Below, piece by piece: positions 7,723 through 18,195 of a stretch of 64,000 bases of DNA. The stretch spans positions 3,833,501-3,897,500 of the forward strand of contig NZ_CP029693.1 in the NCBI RefSeq assembly GCF_003228315.1. The letters are read 5' to 3'. Made by a program: the position numbers and the translations under genes. The notes under the pieces are model-generated. The model was not told the origin of the DNA. It was given only the letters and a program-made list of their open reading frames with translations, and searched no databases. Numbering within the stretch: the stretch's first letter is position 1; the number at the start of each line of letters is the position of its first letter. This stretch comes from Pseudomonas putida. Its GTDB lineage: Bacteria; Pseudomonadota; Gammaproteobacteria; Pseudomonadales; Pseudomonadaceae.

Positions 7723-9720
7723 TTAGTCTTCCAGCAGCTCTTCAGCCTGACCCAGGATGTTTTCCAGGGTGAAGCCGAACTCTTCGAACAAGGCCGACGC
7801 AGGCGCCGACTCACCGTAGGTGGTCATGCCGATCACACGACCTTCCAGGCCGACGTACTTGTACCAGTAGTCGGCGTGGGCCGCTTCGATGGCGATACGG
7901 GCGCTGACCTGCAACGGCAGGACCGATTGCTTGTAGCCGGCGTCCTGGGCGTCGAACACGCTGGTGCAAGGCATGGAAACCACACGCACCTTGCGGCCCT
8001 GTTCGGTCAGCTTGTCGAAGGCCTGAACGGCCAGGCCGACTTCCGAACCGGTCGCGATCAGGATCAGCTCAGGCTCGCCCGCGCAGTCTTTCAGCACATA
8101 ACCACCACGGTTGATATCGGCGATCTGGCCGGCATCACGGGTTTGGTGCTGCAGGTTCTGACGGGAGAAGATCAGGGCGGATGGACCGTCCTTGCGCTCC
8201 AGGGCGTGCTTCCAGCTCACGGCCGATTCAACGGCATCGGCAGGGCGCCAAGTGTCGAGGTTCGGCGTGCTGCGCAGGGCAGTCAGTTGCTCGATCGGCT
8301 GGTGAGTCGGGCCGTCTTCGCCCAGACCGATGGAGTCGTGGGTGTAGACGTGGATCACGCGCTGCTTCATCAGTGCGGACATGCGCACGGCGTTGCGGGC
8401 GTATTCCATGAACATCAGGAAAGTCGCGCCGTAAGGCACCAGTCCGCCGTGCAGGGCAACGCCGTTCATGATGGCGGTCATGCCGAACTCGCGCACGCCG
8501 TAGTACATGTAGTTGCCGCTGGCGTCTTCAGCGCTGACGCCTTTGCAGCCTTTCCACAGGGTCAGGTTGGAACCGGCCAGGTCGGCCGAACCGCCGAGGA
8601 ACTCAGGCAGCAGCGGGCCAAACGCATTCAGGGCGTTCTGGCTGGCTTTACGGCTGGCGATGGTTTCGCCCTTGGCCGCCACTTCGGCGATGTAGGCGTC
8701 GGCCTTTTCGCTGAAGTCAGCCGGCAGTTCACCGCTCAGGCGACGGATCAGTTCGTTGGCTTCGGTCGGGAAGGCTGCGGAGTAGGCCGCGAAACGCTGG
8801 TCCCACTCGGCTTCAACAGCGCGACCGGCTTCCTTGGCATCCCACTCGGCATAGATGTCGGCCGGGATTTCGAATGGACCGTGATTCCAGTTCAGTGCCT
8901 TGCGGGTCAGGGCGATTTCCGCGTCACCCAGTGGGGCGCCGTGGCAGTCTTCCTTGCCTTGCTTGTTCGGCGAACCGAAACCGATGGTGGTCTTGCAGCA
9001 GATCAGGGTCGGCTGCTCGCTTTTGCGGGCCGTCTCGATCGCGGTCTTGATTTCTTCCGGGTCGTGACCGTCGACATTGCGGATCACTTGCCAGTTGTAG
9101 GACTCGAAACGCTTCGGCGTGTCGTCGGTGAACCAGCCTTCGACTTCGCCATCGATGGAGATGCCGTTGTCATCGTAGAAGGCGATCAGCTTGCCCAGGC
9201 CCAGGGTACCGGCCAGGGAAGCGACTTCGTGGGAAATGCCTTCCATCATGCAGCCATCACCCAGGAATACGTAGGTGTGGTGATCGACGATGTTGTGGCC
9301 AGGACGGTTGAATTGCGCCGCCAGGACTTTTTCCGCCAGGGCGAAACCCACGGCGTTGGCCAGACCCTGACCCAGCGGGCCGGTGGTGGTTTCAACACCC
9401 GGGGTGTAGCCGAATTCCGGGTGGCCCGGGGTGCGGCTGTGCAGCTGGCGGAATTGCTTGAGGTCATCAATGGTGACGTCATAGCCGGTCAGGTGTAGCA
9501 GCGAGTAGATCAGCATCGAACCGTGGCCGTTGGACAGCACGAAACGGTCACGGTCGGCGAACGATGGATTGCTCGGGTTGTGCTTGAGGTAGTCGCGCCA
9601 CAGCACTTCGGCGATATCCGCCATACCCATGGGGGCACCGGGATGGCCGCTGTTGGCTTTTTGCACGGCATCCATGCTGAGGGCACGAATGGCGTTGGCA
9701 CGCTCACGACGGCTAGGCAT
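7723..9720 (-). CDS. tktA: Transketolase
   Basis: The 665-residue thiamine-diphosphate enzyme moves two-carbon ketol units between sugar phosphates in the pentose phosphate pathway and makes erythrose-4-phosphate, the substrate of the adjacent Epd. The start ATG 9720 has AGGAG 7 nt upstream. The N-terminal half contains HPGAPMGMA, a GDGCMMEGISHEVAS thiamine-binding segment and the GWFTDDT region. The pyrimidine domain contains GVREFGMTAIMNG and THDSIGLGEDGPTHQP. The length is normal for the family. Confidence 0.97.
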   Translation of the reverse strand: MPSRRERANAIRALSMDAVQKANSGHPGAPMGMADIAEVLWRDYLKHNPSNPSFADRDRFVLSNGHGSMLIYSLLHLTGYDVTIDDLKQFRQLHSRTPGHPEFGYTPGVETTTGPLGQGLANAVGFALAEKVLAAQFNRPGHNIVDHHTYVFLGDGCMMEGISHEVASLAGTLGLGKLIAFYDDNGISIDGEVEGWFTDDTPKRFESYNWQVIRNVDGHDPEEIKTAIETARKSEQPTLICCKTTIGFGSPNKQGKEDCHGAPLGDAEIALTRKALNWNHGPFEIPADIYAEWDAKEAGRAVEAEWDQRFAAYSAAFPTEANELIRRLSGELPADFSEKADAYIAEVAAKGETIASRKASQNALNAFGPLLPEFLGGSADLAGSNLTLWKGCKGVSAEDASGNYMYYGVREFGMTAIMNGVALHGGLVPYGATFLMFMEYARNAVRMSALMKQRVIHVYTHDSIGLGEDGPTHQPIEQLTALRSTPNLDTWRPADAVESAVSWKHALERKDGPSALIFSRQNLQHQTRDAGQIADINRGGYVLKDCAGEPELILIATGSEVGLAVQAFDKLTEQGRKVRVVSMPCTSVFDAQDAGYKQSVLPLQVSARIAIEAAHADYWYKYVGLEGRVIGMTTYGESAPASALFEEFGFTLENILGQAEELLED

Positions 9721-9919
9721 CGCTGATCTCCTGGGAATTCTGAAACGAGAGTGAATACGGAAAAAAGGCGAGCATTTTCCCTCACCGAGCCGCCTCGGGG
9801 CAATGACAGATAGTCATCTGGAGGCGTTTTTCCAATCGATAACGGCGGATTCGGCAGGTGAAACCTTTCCGCCTCCCGTTTGTTGACTGAAGCTAACGCC
9901 GGAAAGTGCCATCTATCGA

Positions 9920-9945
9920 GCAATATCAAAACTTTTTGATATTGC
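9920..9945. promoter_or_regulatory. Perfect inverted repeat, probable operator of the ArsR-methyltransferase/metK operon
   Basis: GCAATATCAAAA at 9920-9931 and its exact complement at 9934-9945 are separated by CT. The site is 40 bp before the start of the regulator gene and 200 bp before tktA. There is no U-run, so it is not a terminator. ArsR-family repressors bind such AT-rich dyads at their own promoters. A weak promoter (TTGCGA 9948, 17 bp, TAGACT 9971) abuts it. Autoregulation is inferred. Confidence 0.65.
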
Positions 9946-9985
9946 ACTTGCGATGCCTCCGGTGCGTGACTAGACTGCCGGCCTT

Positions 9986-10981
9986 ATGAACCTACGCGTG
10001 CCTTCCATTCGCCATGACGATTGCGATGAGCTGGCGGCCCTGTGCAAGGCCGGCGGCGATCCACTGCGCCTGAATGTCTTGCGCGCGCTGGCCAACGATT
10101 CGTTTGGCGTGCTGGAACTGGCGCAGATCTTCGGCATCGGCCAGTCGGGCATGAGCCATCACCTCAAGGTATTGGCCCAGGCCGACCTGGTCGCGACCCG
10201 CCGTGAAGGCAACGCGATTTTTTACCGTCGCGCCCTGCCGCACACCGATCTGCTGGGTGGCAAGTTGCACGCGGCCTTGCTCGAAGAAGTGGATGAGCTG
10301 ATGTTGCCTGCCGATGTGCAGTCGCGAATCGCTCAAGTCCATGGGCAACGGGCAGCGGCCAGCCAGGACTTTTTCGCACGGGTCGCCGAGAAGTTTCGCG
10401 CCCAGCAGAACCTGATCGCCGGTCTGCCGCAATACGGCGACAGCGTGGTGGCCCTGCTTGAAAAGCTGAGCTTCGGCGAAGGCGCGACCGCCATCGAAGT
10501 CGGCCCCGGGGACGGTGCCTTCCTACCGGAACTGGCGCGCCGCTTTACCCGGGTGACGGCGCTGGACAACAGCCAGGCGATGCTCGAACTGGCGCGCCAG
10601 GTGTGCGAACGCCAGGCGCTGGGCAACGTCAGCCTGCAGTTGGCCGACGCCTTGAACGGCGTGAGCCTCAAGGCCGATTGCGTGGTACTGAACATGGTCT
10701 TGCACCATTTCGCCGCGCCGGCCGATGCACTCAAGCACATGGCCAACCTGCTGCAACCAGGCGGTAGCCTGTTGGTGACAGAGTTATGCAGCCACAATCA
10801 GAGTTGGGCCAAGGAGGCCTGCGGTGATCTCTGGCTGGGGTTTGAACAGGACGATCTGGCCCGTTGGGCCACCGCTGCGGGACTCGTTCCCGGGGAAAGC
10901 CTCTATGTAGGCTTACGTAATGGTTTCCAGATTCAGGTCCGCCATTTTCAGCGACCGGCTGGCGACACTCACCATCGGTAA
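9986..10981 (+). CDS. ArsR-family regulator fused to SAM-dependent methyltransferase domain (SahR-like)
   Basis: The 331-residue protein has two domains. Residues about 10-95 form an ArsR winged helix (PLRLNVLRALANDSFGVLEL, then QSGMSHHLKVLAQADLV and a REGNAIFYRR wing). Residues about 130-320 are a class I methyltransferase with motif I EVGPGDGAF, a following LDNS acidic loop and VVLNMVLHHF. It is 18 nt upstream of metK and almost certainly co-transcribed with it. ArsR-type regulators linked to SAM-cycle genes (SahR) sense S-adenosylhomocysteine in Proteobacteria. Here the methyltransferase fold may be the ligand-sensing domain, an active enzyme, or both. The role is inferred from architecture and context. 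Confidence 0.85.
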   Translation: MNLRVPSIRHDDCDELAALCKAGGDPLRLNVLRALANDSFGVLELAQIFGIGQSGMSHHLKVLAQADLVATRREGNAIFYRRALPHTDLLGGKLHAALLEEVDELMLPADVQSRIAQVHGQRAAASQDFFARVAEKFRAQQNLIAGLPQYGDSVVALLEKLSFGEGATAIEVGPGDGAFLPELARRFTRVTALDNSQAMLELARQVCERQALGNVSLQLADALNGVSLKADCVVLNMVLHHFAAPADALKHMANLLQPGGSLLVTELCSHNQSWAKEACGDLWLGFEQDDLARWATAAGLVPGESLYVGLRNGFQIQVRHFQRPAGDTHHR

Positions 10982-10999
10982 TTTCAGGAAAACATCGAG

Positions 11000-12190
<1,191 letters not shown>

Positions 12191-12210
12191 GACTTTCCCC
12201 GCTGCACCAA

Positions 12211-12242
12211 AAGCCCCGCACGGTTTTGCCGTGTGGGGCTTT
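12211..12242 (+). terminator. Rho-independent terminator of metK
   Basis: The stem AAGCCCCGCACGG/CCGTGTGGGGCTT (one G-T pair) has loop TTTTG and is followed by a T-rich run. It lies 20 nt after the metK stop. Confidence 0.9.
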
Positions 12243-12272
12243 TTTGTTTTCGGCTTTGCACCGTGTCGCTGC

Positions 12273-12338
12273 CATCGCGAGCAGGCTCGCTCCCACAGTT
12301 GACCGCATTCCATTGTGGGAGCGAGCCTGCTCGCGATG
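12273..12338. repeat. REPIN R3
   Basis: A short (about 66 bp) REPIN between metK and ligB. Its loop is nearly identical to that of R4 (TTGACCGCATTCCA). Confidence 0.85.
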
Positions 12339-12439
12339 AGGCACTCCCAGCCAACAAAAATATTCCGCAAAACACCCTTTCTTCGCGTCCTCAAAACTGA
12401 CCTAGCCTTCAAGCTCCCCAAAGAGCAAGGACGCTCGCG

Positions 12440-14116
12440 ATGCCCATCCCACGCCTGTTTCTCACCTGCCTGCTGACCCTTTCCTGCCTCACCGCCAACG
12501 CCACCGAATGCCCCGACTGGCCACCCGAACGCGCCGCGACCGAACTCACCGCCCTGCAAAAACAAATCGATCGCTGGGACGACAGCTATCACCGCGAAGG
12601 CAAATCCCTGGTCGCCGACGAGCTCTACGACCAGTCCCGCGCACGCCTGACCCAATGGCGACAATGCTTCAACTCCGCAGCAGTCACGGACCCATTGCGT
12701 ACCGCACGCGGCACGATTGCCCATCCCGTCGCCCACACCGGTCTGGACAAACTGCACGATGAAAAAGCCGTGGAGCAGTGGCTGCGCGATCGCGAGGATG
12801 TCTGGGCGCAGCCCAAGGTCGATGGTGTTGCCGTGACCTTGATCTACCACAAGGGCCTGCTGGCCCAAGCGATAAGTCGCGGCGACGGTTCACAGGGCCA
12901 GGACTGGACGGCTTCGGCACACCGGATTGCCGCCATCCCCCAGCAACTGACACAGGCTCGGGATCTGCTGGTGCAAGGCGAACTCTACTGGCACCTGAGC
13001 GGGCACGCTCAGGCCCAGGCGGGCAGTCTCAACGCCCGCTCCACCGTCGCCGGCCTGATGGCCAGAAAGACATTGAGTGCAGAGCAGGCAAACGGGATAG
13101 GCCTGTTTGTCTGGGATTGGCCACAAGGCCCTGCGAGCCTGCCGGAGCGCGCCGCAGCACTGCACGCACTGGGCTTTCCCGAGACCCGTGCCTTCAGCCA
13201 GCCGATCAGCACACTGGCCGATGCACAGCGCTGGCGCGATCACTGGTATCGCTCGTCCCTGCCCTTCGCCAGCGACGGTATTGTTCTGCGCCAGACACAA
13301 CGTCCGCCCGCCGAGCGCTGGCAAGCCAAACCTCCTTATTGGAGCGTTGCCTGGAAATATCCCTACGCCCAGGCACTGGCCGAAGTGCGCAAAGTTCACT
13401 TCAAGATCGGCCGAACCGGGCGGATTACACCCGTGCTGGAACTGATCCCGGTGACGCTGGATGACCGGCAAATCAAACGCGTCAGCGTAAGTTCCCTGCA
13501 GCGTTGGCAGATGCTGGACATACGACCGGGTGATCAGGTCGCCATCAGCCTGGCCGGCCTGACCATCCCCAGGCTCGACAGCGTGGTATTGCGCAGCACC
13601 GAGCGCCTGGAAATGAACGCGCCACGGGCAACGGATTTTCACCCCTTGAGCTGTTGGCAACCGACCCCGGGATGCGAAAGCCAGTTTCTTGCACGCATGA
13701 CCTGGCTCAGTGGCAAACAGGGGCTGGCATTGCCCCATGTCGGTCCGGGCACCTGGGAAAAACTGCTGCAGGCGGGCCGCCTGAACAGTCTGCTGGATTG
13801 GTTGACCCTCGATGCCCAAGAGCTTGCTAACATTGACGGCTTGGGCGAGCGCAGTGCAGCGCGTCTTTCGACCAGTTTCGACCATGCCCGCCAGCGCCCT
13901 TTTGCCCGGTGGCTCAAGGCATTGGGCATGCCCCCGACGGGCCAGGCACGCCTCGCCGATTCATGGCAGGCCCTGGCGCAACGTGACATCGGGCAATGGC
14001 AGGCCGAAGCCGGGATCGGCCCGGGGCGCGCCGCGCAATTGAGCGCGTTTTTCCGCGACCCGCAGGTTCTGGCCTTGAGTGAAACATTAAGGGAAGTCGG
14101 GATTGACGGCTTCTAG
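12440..14116 (+). CDS. ligB: NAD-dependent DNA ligase LigB with N-terminal signal-like sequence
   Basis: The 558-residue protein contains the adenylation motif KVDG (active Lys in WAQPKVDGVAV, about residue 130), the downstream nucleotidyltransferase motifs SDGIVLR and WKYP, an OB-fold region (KIGRTGRITPVLEL) and helix-hairpin-helix repeats (LANIDGLGERSAARL and beyond). No BRCT domain is present, which distinguishes LigB from the essential LigA. The first 20 residues (MPIPRLFLTCLLTLSCLTANA) look like a secretory signal peptide, a feature I also recall for enterobacterial LigB. The cellular site and role are unclear. Confidence 0.92.
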   Translation: MPIPRLFLTCLLTLSCLTANATECPDWPPERAATELTALQKQIDRWDDSYHREGKSLVADELYDQSRARLTQWRQCFNSAAVTDPLRTARGTIAHPVAHTGLDKLHDEKAVEQWLRDREDVWAQPKVDGVAVTLIYHKGLLAQAISRGDGSQGQDWTASAHRIAAIPQQLTQARDLLVQGELYWHLSGHAQAQAGSLNARSTVAGLMARKTLSAEQANGIGLFVWDWPQGPASLPERAAALHALGFPETRAFSQPISTLADAQRWRDHWYRSSLPFASDGIVLRQTQRPPAERWQAKPPYWSVAWKYPYAQALAEVRKVHFKIGRTGRITPVLELIPVTLDDRQIKRVSVSSLQRWQMLDIRPGDQVAISLAGLTIPRLDSVVLRSTERLEMNAPRATDFHPLSCWQPTPGCESQFLARMTWLSGKQGLALPHVGPGTWEKLLQAGRLNSLLDWLTLDAQELANIDGLGERSAARLSTSFDHARQRPFARWLKALGMPPTGQARLADSWQALAQRDIGQWQAEAGIGPGRAAQLSAFFRDPQVLALSETLREVGIDGF

Positions 14117-14217
14117 CAACCCAGCATGCTTTCAGGCTTGGGAACCCAACCAGTGCCGATGGGTTCAAACAAGCCATCGCCGCAGCGAACCGATTGCCTT
14201 ATTCACATGGAGCTTTT

Positions 14218-14613
14218 ATGAAATTACTTTCACCGCTCGCCCTGCTGACCCTTTGCAGTGTGTTGGCCACCCCGTTGATGGCCGACGAAGAAGCACCGGG
14301 CCTGACGGGTTGTGCCGCCAAGAAGCAAGGCATCATCAATCAGATCGAACTGGCCAAATCCCACGGCAATGCCGATCAACAGGCCGGCCTGGAGAAAGCC
14401 CTGAGCGAAGTCACCGCCAACTGCACCGACGCTTCGCTGAAGAAGGAGCGGGAAAACAAGGTGCTCGAGGCCAAGCACGAAGTCAGCCGGCGCCAGGCCG
14501 ACCTGGACAAGGCCATGAAAAAAGGCGATCCGGAGAAGATCAACAAGCGCAAGGACAAGCTAGCCGAGTCCCGCAAGGAGTTGCAGGAAGCGGTGGACGA
14601 GCTGGATAAATAA
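14218..14613 (+). CDS. DUF1090 (YqjC-like) periplasmic protein
   Basis: The 131-residue protein starts at ATG 14218, with GGAG 6 nt upstream. It has a signal peptide (MKLLSPLALLTLCSVLATPLMA). The mature part has two Cys (TGCAAK and TANCTD) and a long, highly charged Lys/Glu helix to the C-terminus, probably a coiled coil. This matches the DUF1090/YqjC family, whose function is not established. It stands alone between ligB and a REPIN. Confidence 0.85.
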   Translation: MKLLSPLALLTLCSVLATPLMADEEAPGLTGCAAKKQGIINQIELAKSHGNADQQAGLEKALSEVTANCTDASLKKERENKVLEAKHEVSRRQADLDKAMKKGDPEKINKRKDKLAESRKELQEAVDELDK

Positions 14614-14653
14614 GGACAGGTAAAGAACACGGATCTTTGGTGCTGCCAAACCC

Positions 14654-14717
14654 TTCGCGAGCAGGCTCGCTCCCACAGTTGACCGCATTCCACTGTGGGA
14701 GCGAGCCTGCTCGCGAA
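14654..14717. repeat. REPIN R4
   Basis: A short REPIN between the convergent DUF1090 and cytochrome c' genes. Its arms end TTCGCGAG rather than ATCGCGAG, and its loop is almost the same as R3. Confidence 0.85.
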
Positions 14718-14740
14718 AGCGTCAGAGCGGACATCACCCA

Positions 14741-15190
14741 TTAATGATCCCGAAACCGTTTATGACACGCACTGCAAGCATCCTCGACCTTCTGCACCGC
14801 CGGCCCCAGTTTACTGGCCTTGTAGGGCTGTACCTGGCTGGCGATCACCAATTCACCGGTGGCGCTTTCAAGGTCGCGGGCCATGGCCTGAAAACGTGCC
14901 TGCTGCTCCCATACATCGCTTTTCGCACTGGTATGGTCTTCCTCACGCACTTGCGGGAAATGTTTCCAGGGTTCGTGGGACAACGCGTCGAGCTTCACCG
15001 CACCTTCGGCGAATTTCGGGCCATCGAACGGAATACGGCCACGCAACATGCCACCCAGGTCTTCGCCGGTCTTGAGCATTTGCTTGAAAATGGCCTTGCG
15101 CTGACCCAGCGGCGAGTTGGGGTCGATCCCGCCACAGGCGGACAACGTCAGGCAGGCCAGCAATACAACGGAAAGTCTTTTAAGAGTCAT
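14741..15190 (-). CDS. Cytochrome c' / c556-family lipoprotein
   Basis: The 149-residue protein has a lipoprotein signal (LTLSAC, lipidated Cys about residue 19) and a single heme c site CSACHKRF at the extreme C-terminus. A C-terminal CxxCH after a four-helix region (GQRKAIFKQM near the start) is the hallmark of the cytochrome c' family. It would be anchored in the envelope and may carry electrons or bind small gases. It stands alone, divergent from mltA. Confidence 0.87.
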   Translation of the reverse strand: MTLKRLSVVLLACLTLSACGGIDPNSPLGQRKAIFKQMLKTGEDLGGMLRGRIPFDGPKFAEGAVKLDALSHEPWKHFPQVREEDHTSAKSDVWEQQARFQAMARDLESATGELVIASQVQPYKASKLGPAVQKVEDACSACHKRFRDH

Positions 15191-15318
15191 GGTGGCTTCA
15201 GGTCACGGGAAACGGCGGCCAGTATCCTCGCGTCCTCGGCAAACACCAATAGCCCTATCATCAATAAGGGTTGCCTGAGCGCACGGAGCACTCAGGCAGC
15301 CGGCAAAGGAATTACTCC

Positions 15319-16503
15319 ATGAACAGCCGTTACAAGGCCTGGCGTCGCAGCCTGTGCTGGACCCTGCCGATGGTGGCCCTGCTCGCAGGCTGCACCGGTG
15401 GCGAAAAACAACAGCCGAAAACCCACGCACTGGCCACCTACTCCGCCGCCACATGGGAAGCCTTGCCGACGGTGTCCGACAACGACCTCGTCGCCGGCTT
15501 CGGATCGTGGCGCAGCGCCTGTACGCGCCTGAAGGCCGACCCGGTCTGGGGCGGCACCTGCGCTGCGGCGGCGAACGTGCCACAAACCGCCGGCGACATT
15601 CGTGGCTTCCTCAAGCAGAACCTCGATGTCTATGGCCTGCGCGCCGCCAACGACAACCCCAACGGCCTGATCACCGGCTACTACGAACCGGTCTACCCCG
15701 GCAGCCTGACCCAGACCGCCAGCGCCAACATCCCGGTGTACGGCGTGCCCGAGGACATGATCATCGTCTCCCTCGACAGCATCTACCCGGAACTCAAGGG
15801 CAAACGCCTGCGCGGCCGGCTGGAAGGCCGGGTGCTCAAGCCTTATGACGACGCGGCAACGATCGAAACCAAGGGCGTGAAGGCACCGGTGGTGGCCTGG
15901 CTGACTGACCCGATGAATCTGCAATTCCTGCAAATCCAGGGCTCGGGACGTATTCAGCTCGACAATGGCCGCCAGTTGCGCATCGCCTACGCCGACCAGA
16001 ACGGCCACCCGTATCGACCGATCGGACGCTGGCTGGTGGAACAAGGCGAACTGAAGAAAGAAGACGTGACCATGGGCGCCATCGCCGCCTGGGCCAAGGC
16101 CAATCCGTCGCGCATTCCGCAGCTGCTGGGCAGCAACCCGAGCTATGTGTTCTTCACCCGCAACCCCGACAGCAACGAAGGCCCTCGCGGCTCGCTGAAC
16201 GTGCCGCTGACGGCGGGTTACAGCGCGGCGGTGGATCGCAAGGTGATTCCGTTGGGCAGCCTGTTGTGGCTGTCCACAACCAAACCCGACGGCACGGCCC
16301 TTGTGCGGCCGGTGGCTGCTCAGGACACCGGCGGCGCCATTGCCGGTGAGGTCCGCGCGGACCTGTTCTGGGGTACAGGCGAAGCGGCCGGGCAGTTGGC
16401 CGGGGACATGAAGCAGCAGGGACAGATCTGGATGTTGTGGCCCAAAGGTACGGCGTTGCCGCAGGTGCCTCAGGTGGCTGATGCGGAGAAGACCAAGCCC
16501 TGA
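15319..16503 (+). CDS. mltA: Membrane-bound lytic murein transglycosylase A
   Basis: The 394-residue lipoprotein starts at ATG 15319, with AAGGA 8-9 nt upstream; an earlier in-frame ATG (15271) lacks a good ribosome site. The lipobox LLAGC follows a short hydrophobic segment. The catalytic Asp lies in AAQDTGGAI near the C-terminus, followed by RADLFWG, and ITGYYEP marks the N-terminal MltA domain. It cleaves the MurNAc-GlcNAc bond with 1,6-anhydro product formation at the outer membrane. Confidence 0.95.
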   Translation: MNSRYKAWRRSLCWTLPMVALLAGCTGGEKQQPKTHALATYSAATWEALPTVSDNDLVAGFGSWRSACTRLKADPVWGGTCAAAANVPQTAGDIRGFLKQNLDVYGLRAANDNPNGLITGYYEPVYPGSLTQTASANIPVYGVPEDMIIVSLDSIYPELKGKRLRGRLEGRVLKPYDDAATIETKGVKAPVVAWLTDPMNLQFLQIQGSGRIQLDNGRQLRIAYADQNGHPYRPIGRWLVEQGELKKEDVTMGAIAAWAKANPSRIPQLLGSNPSYVFFTRNPDSNEGPRGSLNVPLTAGYSAAVDRKVIPLGSLLWLSTTKPDGTALVRPVAAQDTGGAIAGEVRADLFWGTGEAAGQLAGDMKQQGQIWMLWPKGTALPQVPQVADAEKTKP

Positions 16504-16528
16504 GTCATGTGTTGTCAGATAGATAGCT

Positions 16529-16602
16529 TTCGCGAGCAGGCTCGCTCCCACAGGGATCTTCAGTGAACATGATCTAACTATGGGAGCGAGCCTGCTCGCG
16601 AA
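16529..16602. repeat. REPIN R5
   Basis: A REPIN with TTCGCGAG-type arms between mltA and the MAPEG gene (convergent). Confidence 0.85.
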
Positions 16603-16626
16603 GGGGTCCTTACAGGCAGCGAAGAT

Positions 16627-17010
16627 TCAGACCGACACCACAAAAAACGCCGCAATCAGCCCCATCCCCACAAACCACACCAGCGAGCGCATGATCGCCC
16701 AGTCCGCCAGATAGCAAATGATGTACAGCAGCCGGCTGGTAATGAACAAAACCGCCAGCACATTGATCGTCACCAACTCGGCATTGCCCACCAGGTGCGC
16801 GACGATCACCGCGGCGGCAAAGGCCGGGGTCACTTCAAAGCTGTTCAACTGCGCCGCATGGGCACGCCTGGCAACACCATTGAGTGATTCGAGAAAGTCC
16901 CGGGGGTCATGGTTGTCTTGCAGACGATAACCGCCACTGGCCTTGGCGATGCCCGTACAGACATAGGGCAGGAAAATCGCGATCAAAATGCACCACAGAG
17001 CAACCGTCAT
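16627..17010 (-). CDS. MAPEG family membrane protein
   Basis: A 127-residue integral membrane protein with four hydrophobic segments. GGYRLQDNHDPRDFLESLNG and RAHAAQLNSFE follow the first helix, a pattern typical of bacterial MAPEG proteins; LLYIICYLADW occurs later. The eukaryotic family includes glutathione- and eicosanoid-processing enzymes, but the bacterial function is unknown. It is 32 nt from the DMT transporter gene on the same strand and may share its transcript. Confidence 0.87.
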   Translation of the reverse strand: MTVALWCILIAIFLPYVCTGIAKASGGYRLQDNHDPRDFLESLNGVARRAHAAQLNSFEVTPAFAAAVIVAHLVGNAELVTINVLAVLFITSRLLYIICYLADWAIMRSLVWFVGMGLIAAFFVVSV

Positions 17011-17042
17011 AGAGCAGTCCTTTCTTCAGGTTTTCAGAGCAG

Positions 17043-17876
17043 TCAGAATTTCATCACCAGCATGCCGACCAGTACCAATCCACAGGCTAAGAGCCTTGGC
17101 CCGCCGAAAGGTTCTTTCAAATAGCGCATGCCGAACAGCACCACCAGAATCACGCTGATCTCGCGCAAGGCCGCCGCCTCGGCAATCGAACCCAACTGCA
17201 TGGCCCACAGCACCAGAGAGTAGCTGAACAACACGCAGAACCCGACTGCCAGCCCCAGTCGCCATTGCTCGCGCCAGAACAACCTGAATGCCGGTCGCTT
17301 GCGTGCCCAGGCCAGCAACGGGAACGGCCAGGCGCTGATCAGCGTCACCCAGACCAGGTAGTCCAGTGGGTGCGACCAGCGCCGCAGTGCCTGACCGTCG
17401 ATGAAGGTGTAGCAGCCGATGCACAGGCCGATCAGCGCCACCACCGGCAACATCGACCACGGCAGGCGTGCACCGCCTCCGCCCTGCCACAGCAGACACA
17501 ACATGCCCAGCGGGATCAGCAGGATCCCGAAGATCTGCTGATGGGTCAGCACTTCCCCGGCAAAGATCAGGGTCAGCGCCAGCACCACCAGCGGCGACAA
17601 CCCGCGCATGAGCGGATAGACCAGGCCGAGATCGCCGACCCGATAGGCCTGGATCAACAGGTAGCGATAGAGCAACTCGAAGGCTGCCGAGGCCAGGATC
17701 CACGGCCAGATTTCAATGGGCGGAAGCTCCACGAAAGGCAGCATCACGACGACAAACAACATCGCCACGCTGTCCATGCAGGCCACCACCAGCAACCGTT
17801 CGGCGCTGAATTTGATCAGGGTATTCCACGCCGCATGCAACAGCGCCGCCACCAACACCAGAGCCGTCGCAAGCAC
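17043..17876 (-). CDS. EamA/DMT superfamily permease
   Basis: A 277-residue inner-membrane protein with about ten transmembrane segments in two repeated halves. The GTG at 17876 was chosen as start because AAGGAG lies 6-7 nt before it and the sequence (LATALVLVAALLHAAWN) begins directly with the first membrane helix, as family members do; an ATG at 17909 lacks this support. DMT proteins export or import small metabolites. The substrate cannot be told from sequence. Confidence 0.85.
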   Translation of the reverse strand: MLATALVLVAALLHAAWNTLIKFSAERLLVVACMDSVAMLFVVVMLPFVELPPIEIWPWILASAAFELLYRYLLIQAYRVGDLGLVYPLMRGLSPLVVLALTLIFAGEVLTHQQIFGILLIPLGMLCLLWQGGGGARLPWSMLPVVALIGLCIGCYTFIDGQALRRWSHPLDYLVWVTLISAWPFPLLAWARKRPAFRLFWREQWRLGLAVGFCVLFSYSLVLWAMQLGSIAEAAALREISVILVVLFGMRYLKEPFGGPRLLACGLVLVGMLVMKF

Positions 17877-17910
17877 GGCACACTCCTTTTTGTAGTCCGA
17901 CAATCCCATC

Positions 17911-18010
17911 TGTAGGAGCGAGCCTGCTCGCGATGAACTTCAAGACAACGCGTTTATCCAGACAGCCAGCGTCATCGTTGACGACCATCGCGAGCAGGCT
18001 CGCTCCTACA
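17911..18010. repeat. REPIN R6
   Basis: A 100-bp REPIN between divergent transporter genes. The right half of its loop (CGTCATCGTTGACGACC) is shared with R9 and closely with R16. Confidence 0.87.
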
Positions 18011-18195
18011 AGGACCGGGTAGAGAATTGATTCGCGATATGTCAGCAGCTGTTTATACTGCAACCGACCACGCCGCACTCAGTTGCGCACAGACTAATTC
18101 CAATAAAATCTGCCTCTGGCCGCTCTCCTCGAGAATGGCCGTCGGCATGCGTATGCCTGATCACAGCGTCAAGACTACCGACAGAGACCTTGCGC

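Noticed and set aside
7717..9498. 593-codon ORF opposite tktA
   Set aside because: The transketolase frame has all family motifs; the antisense ORF has none.
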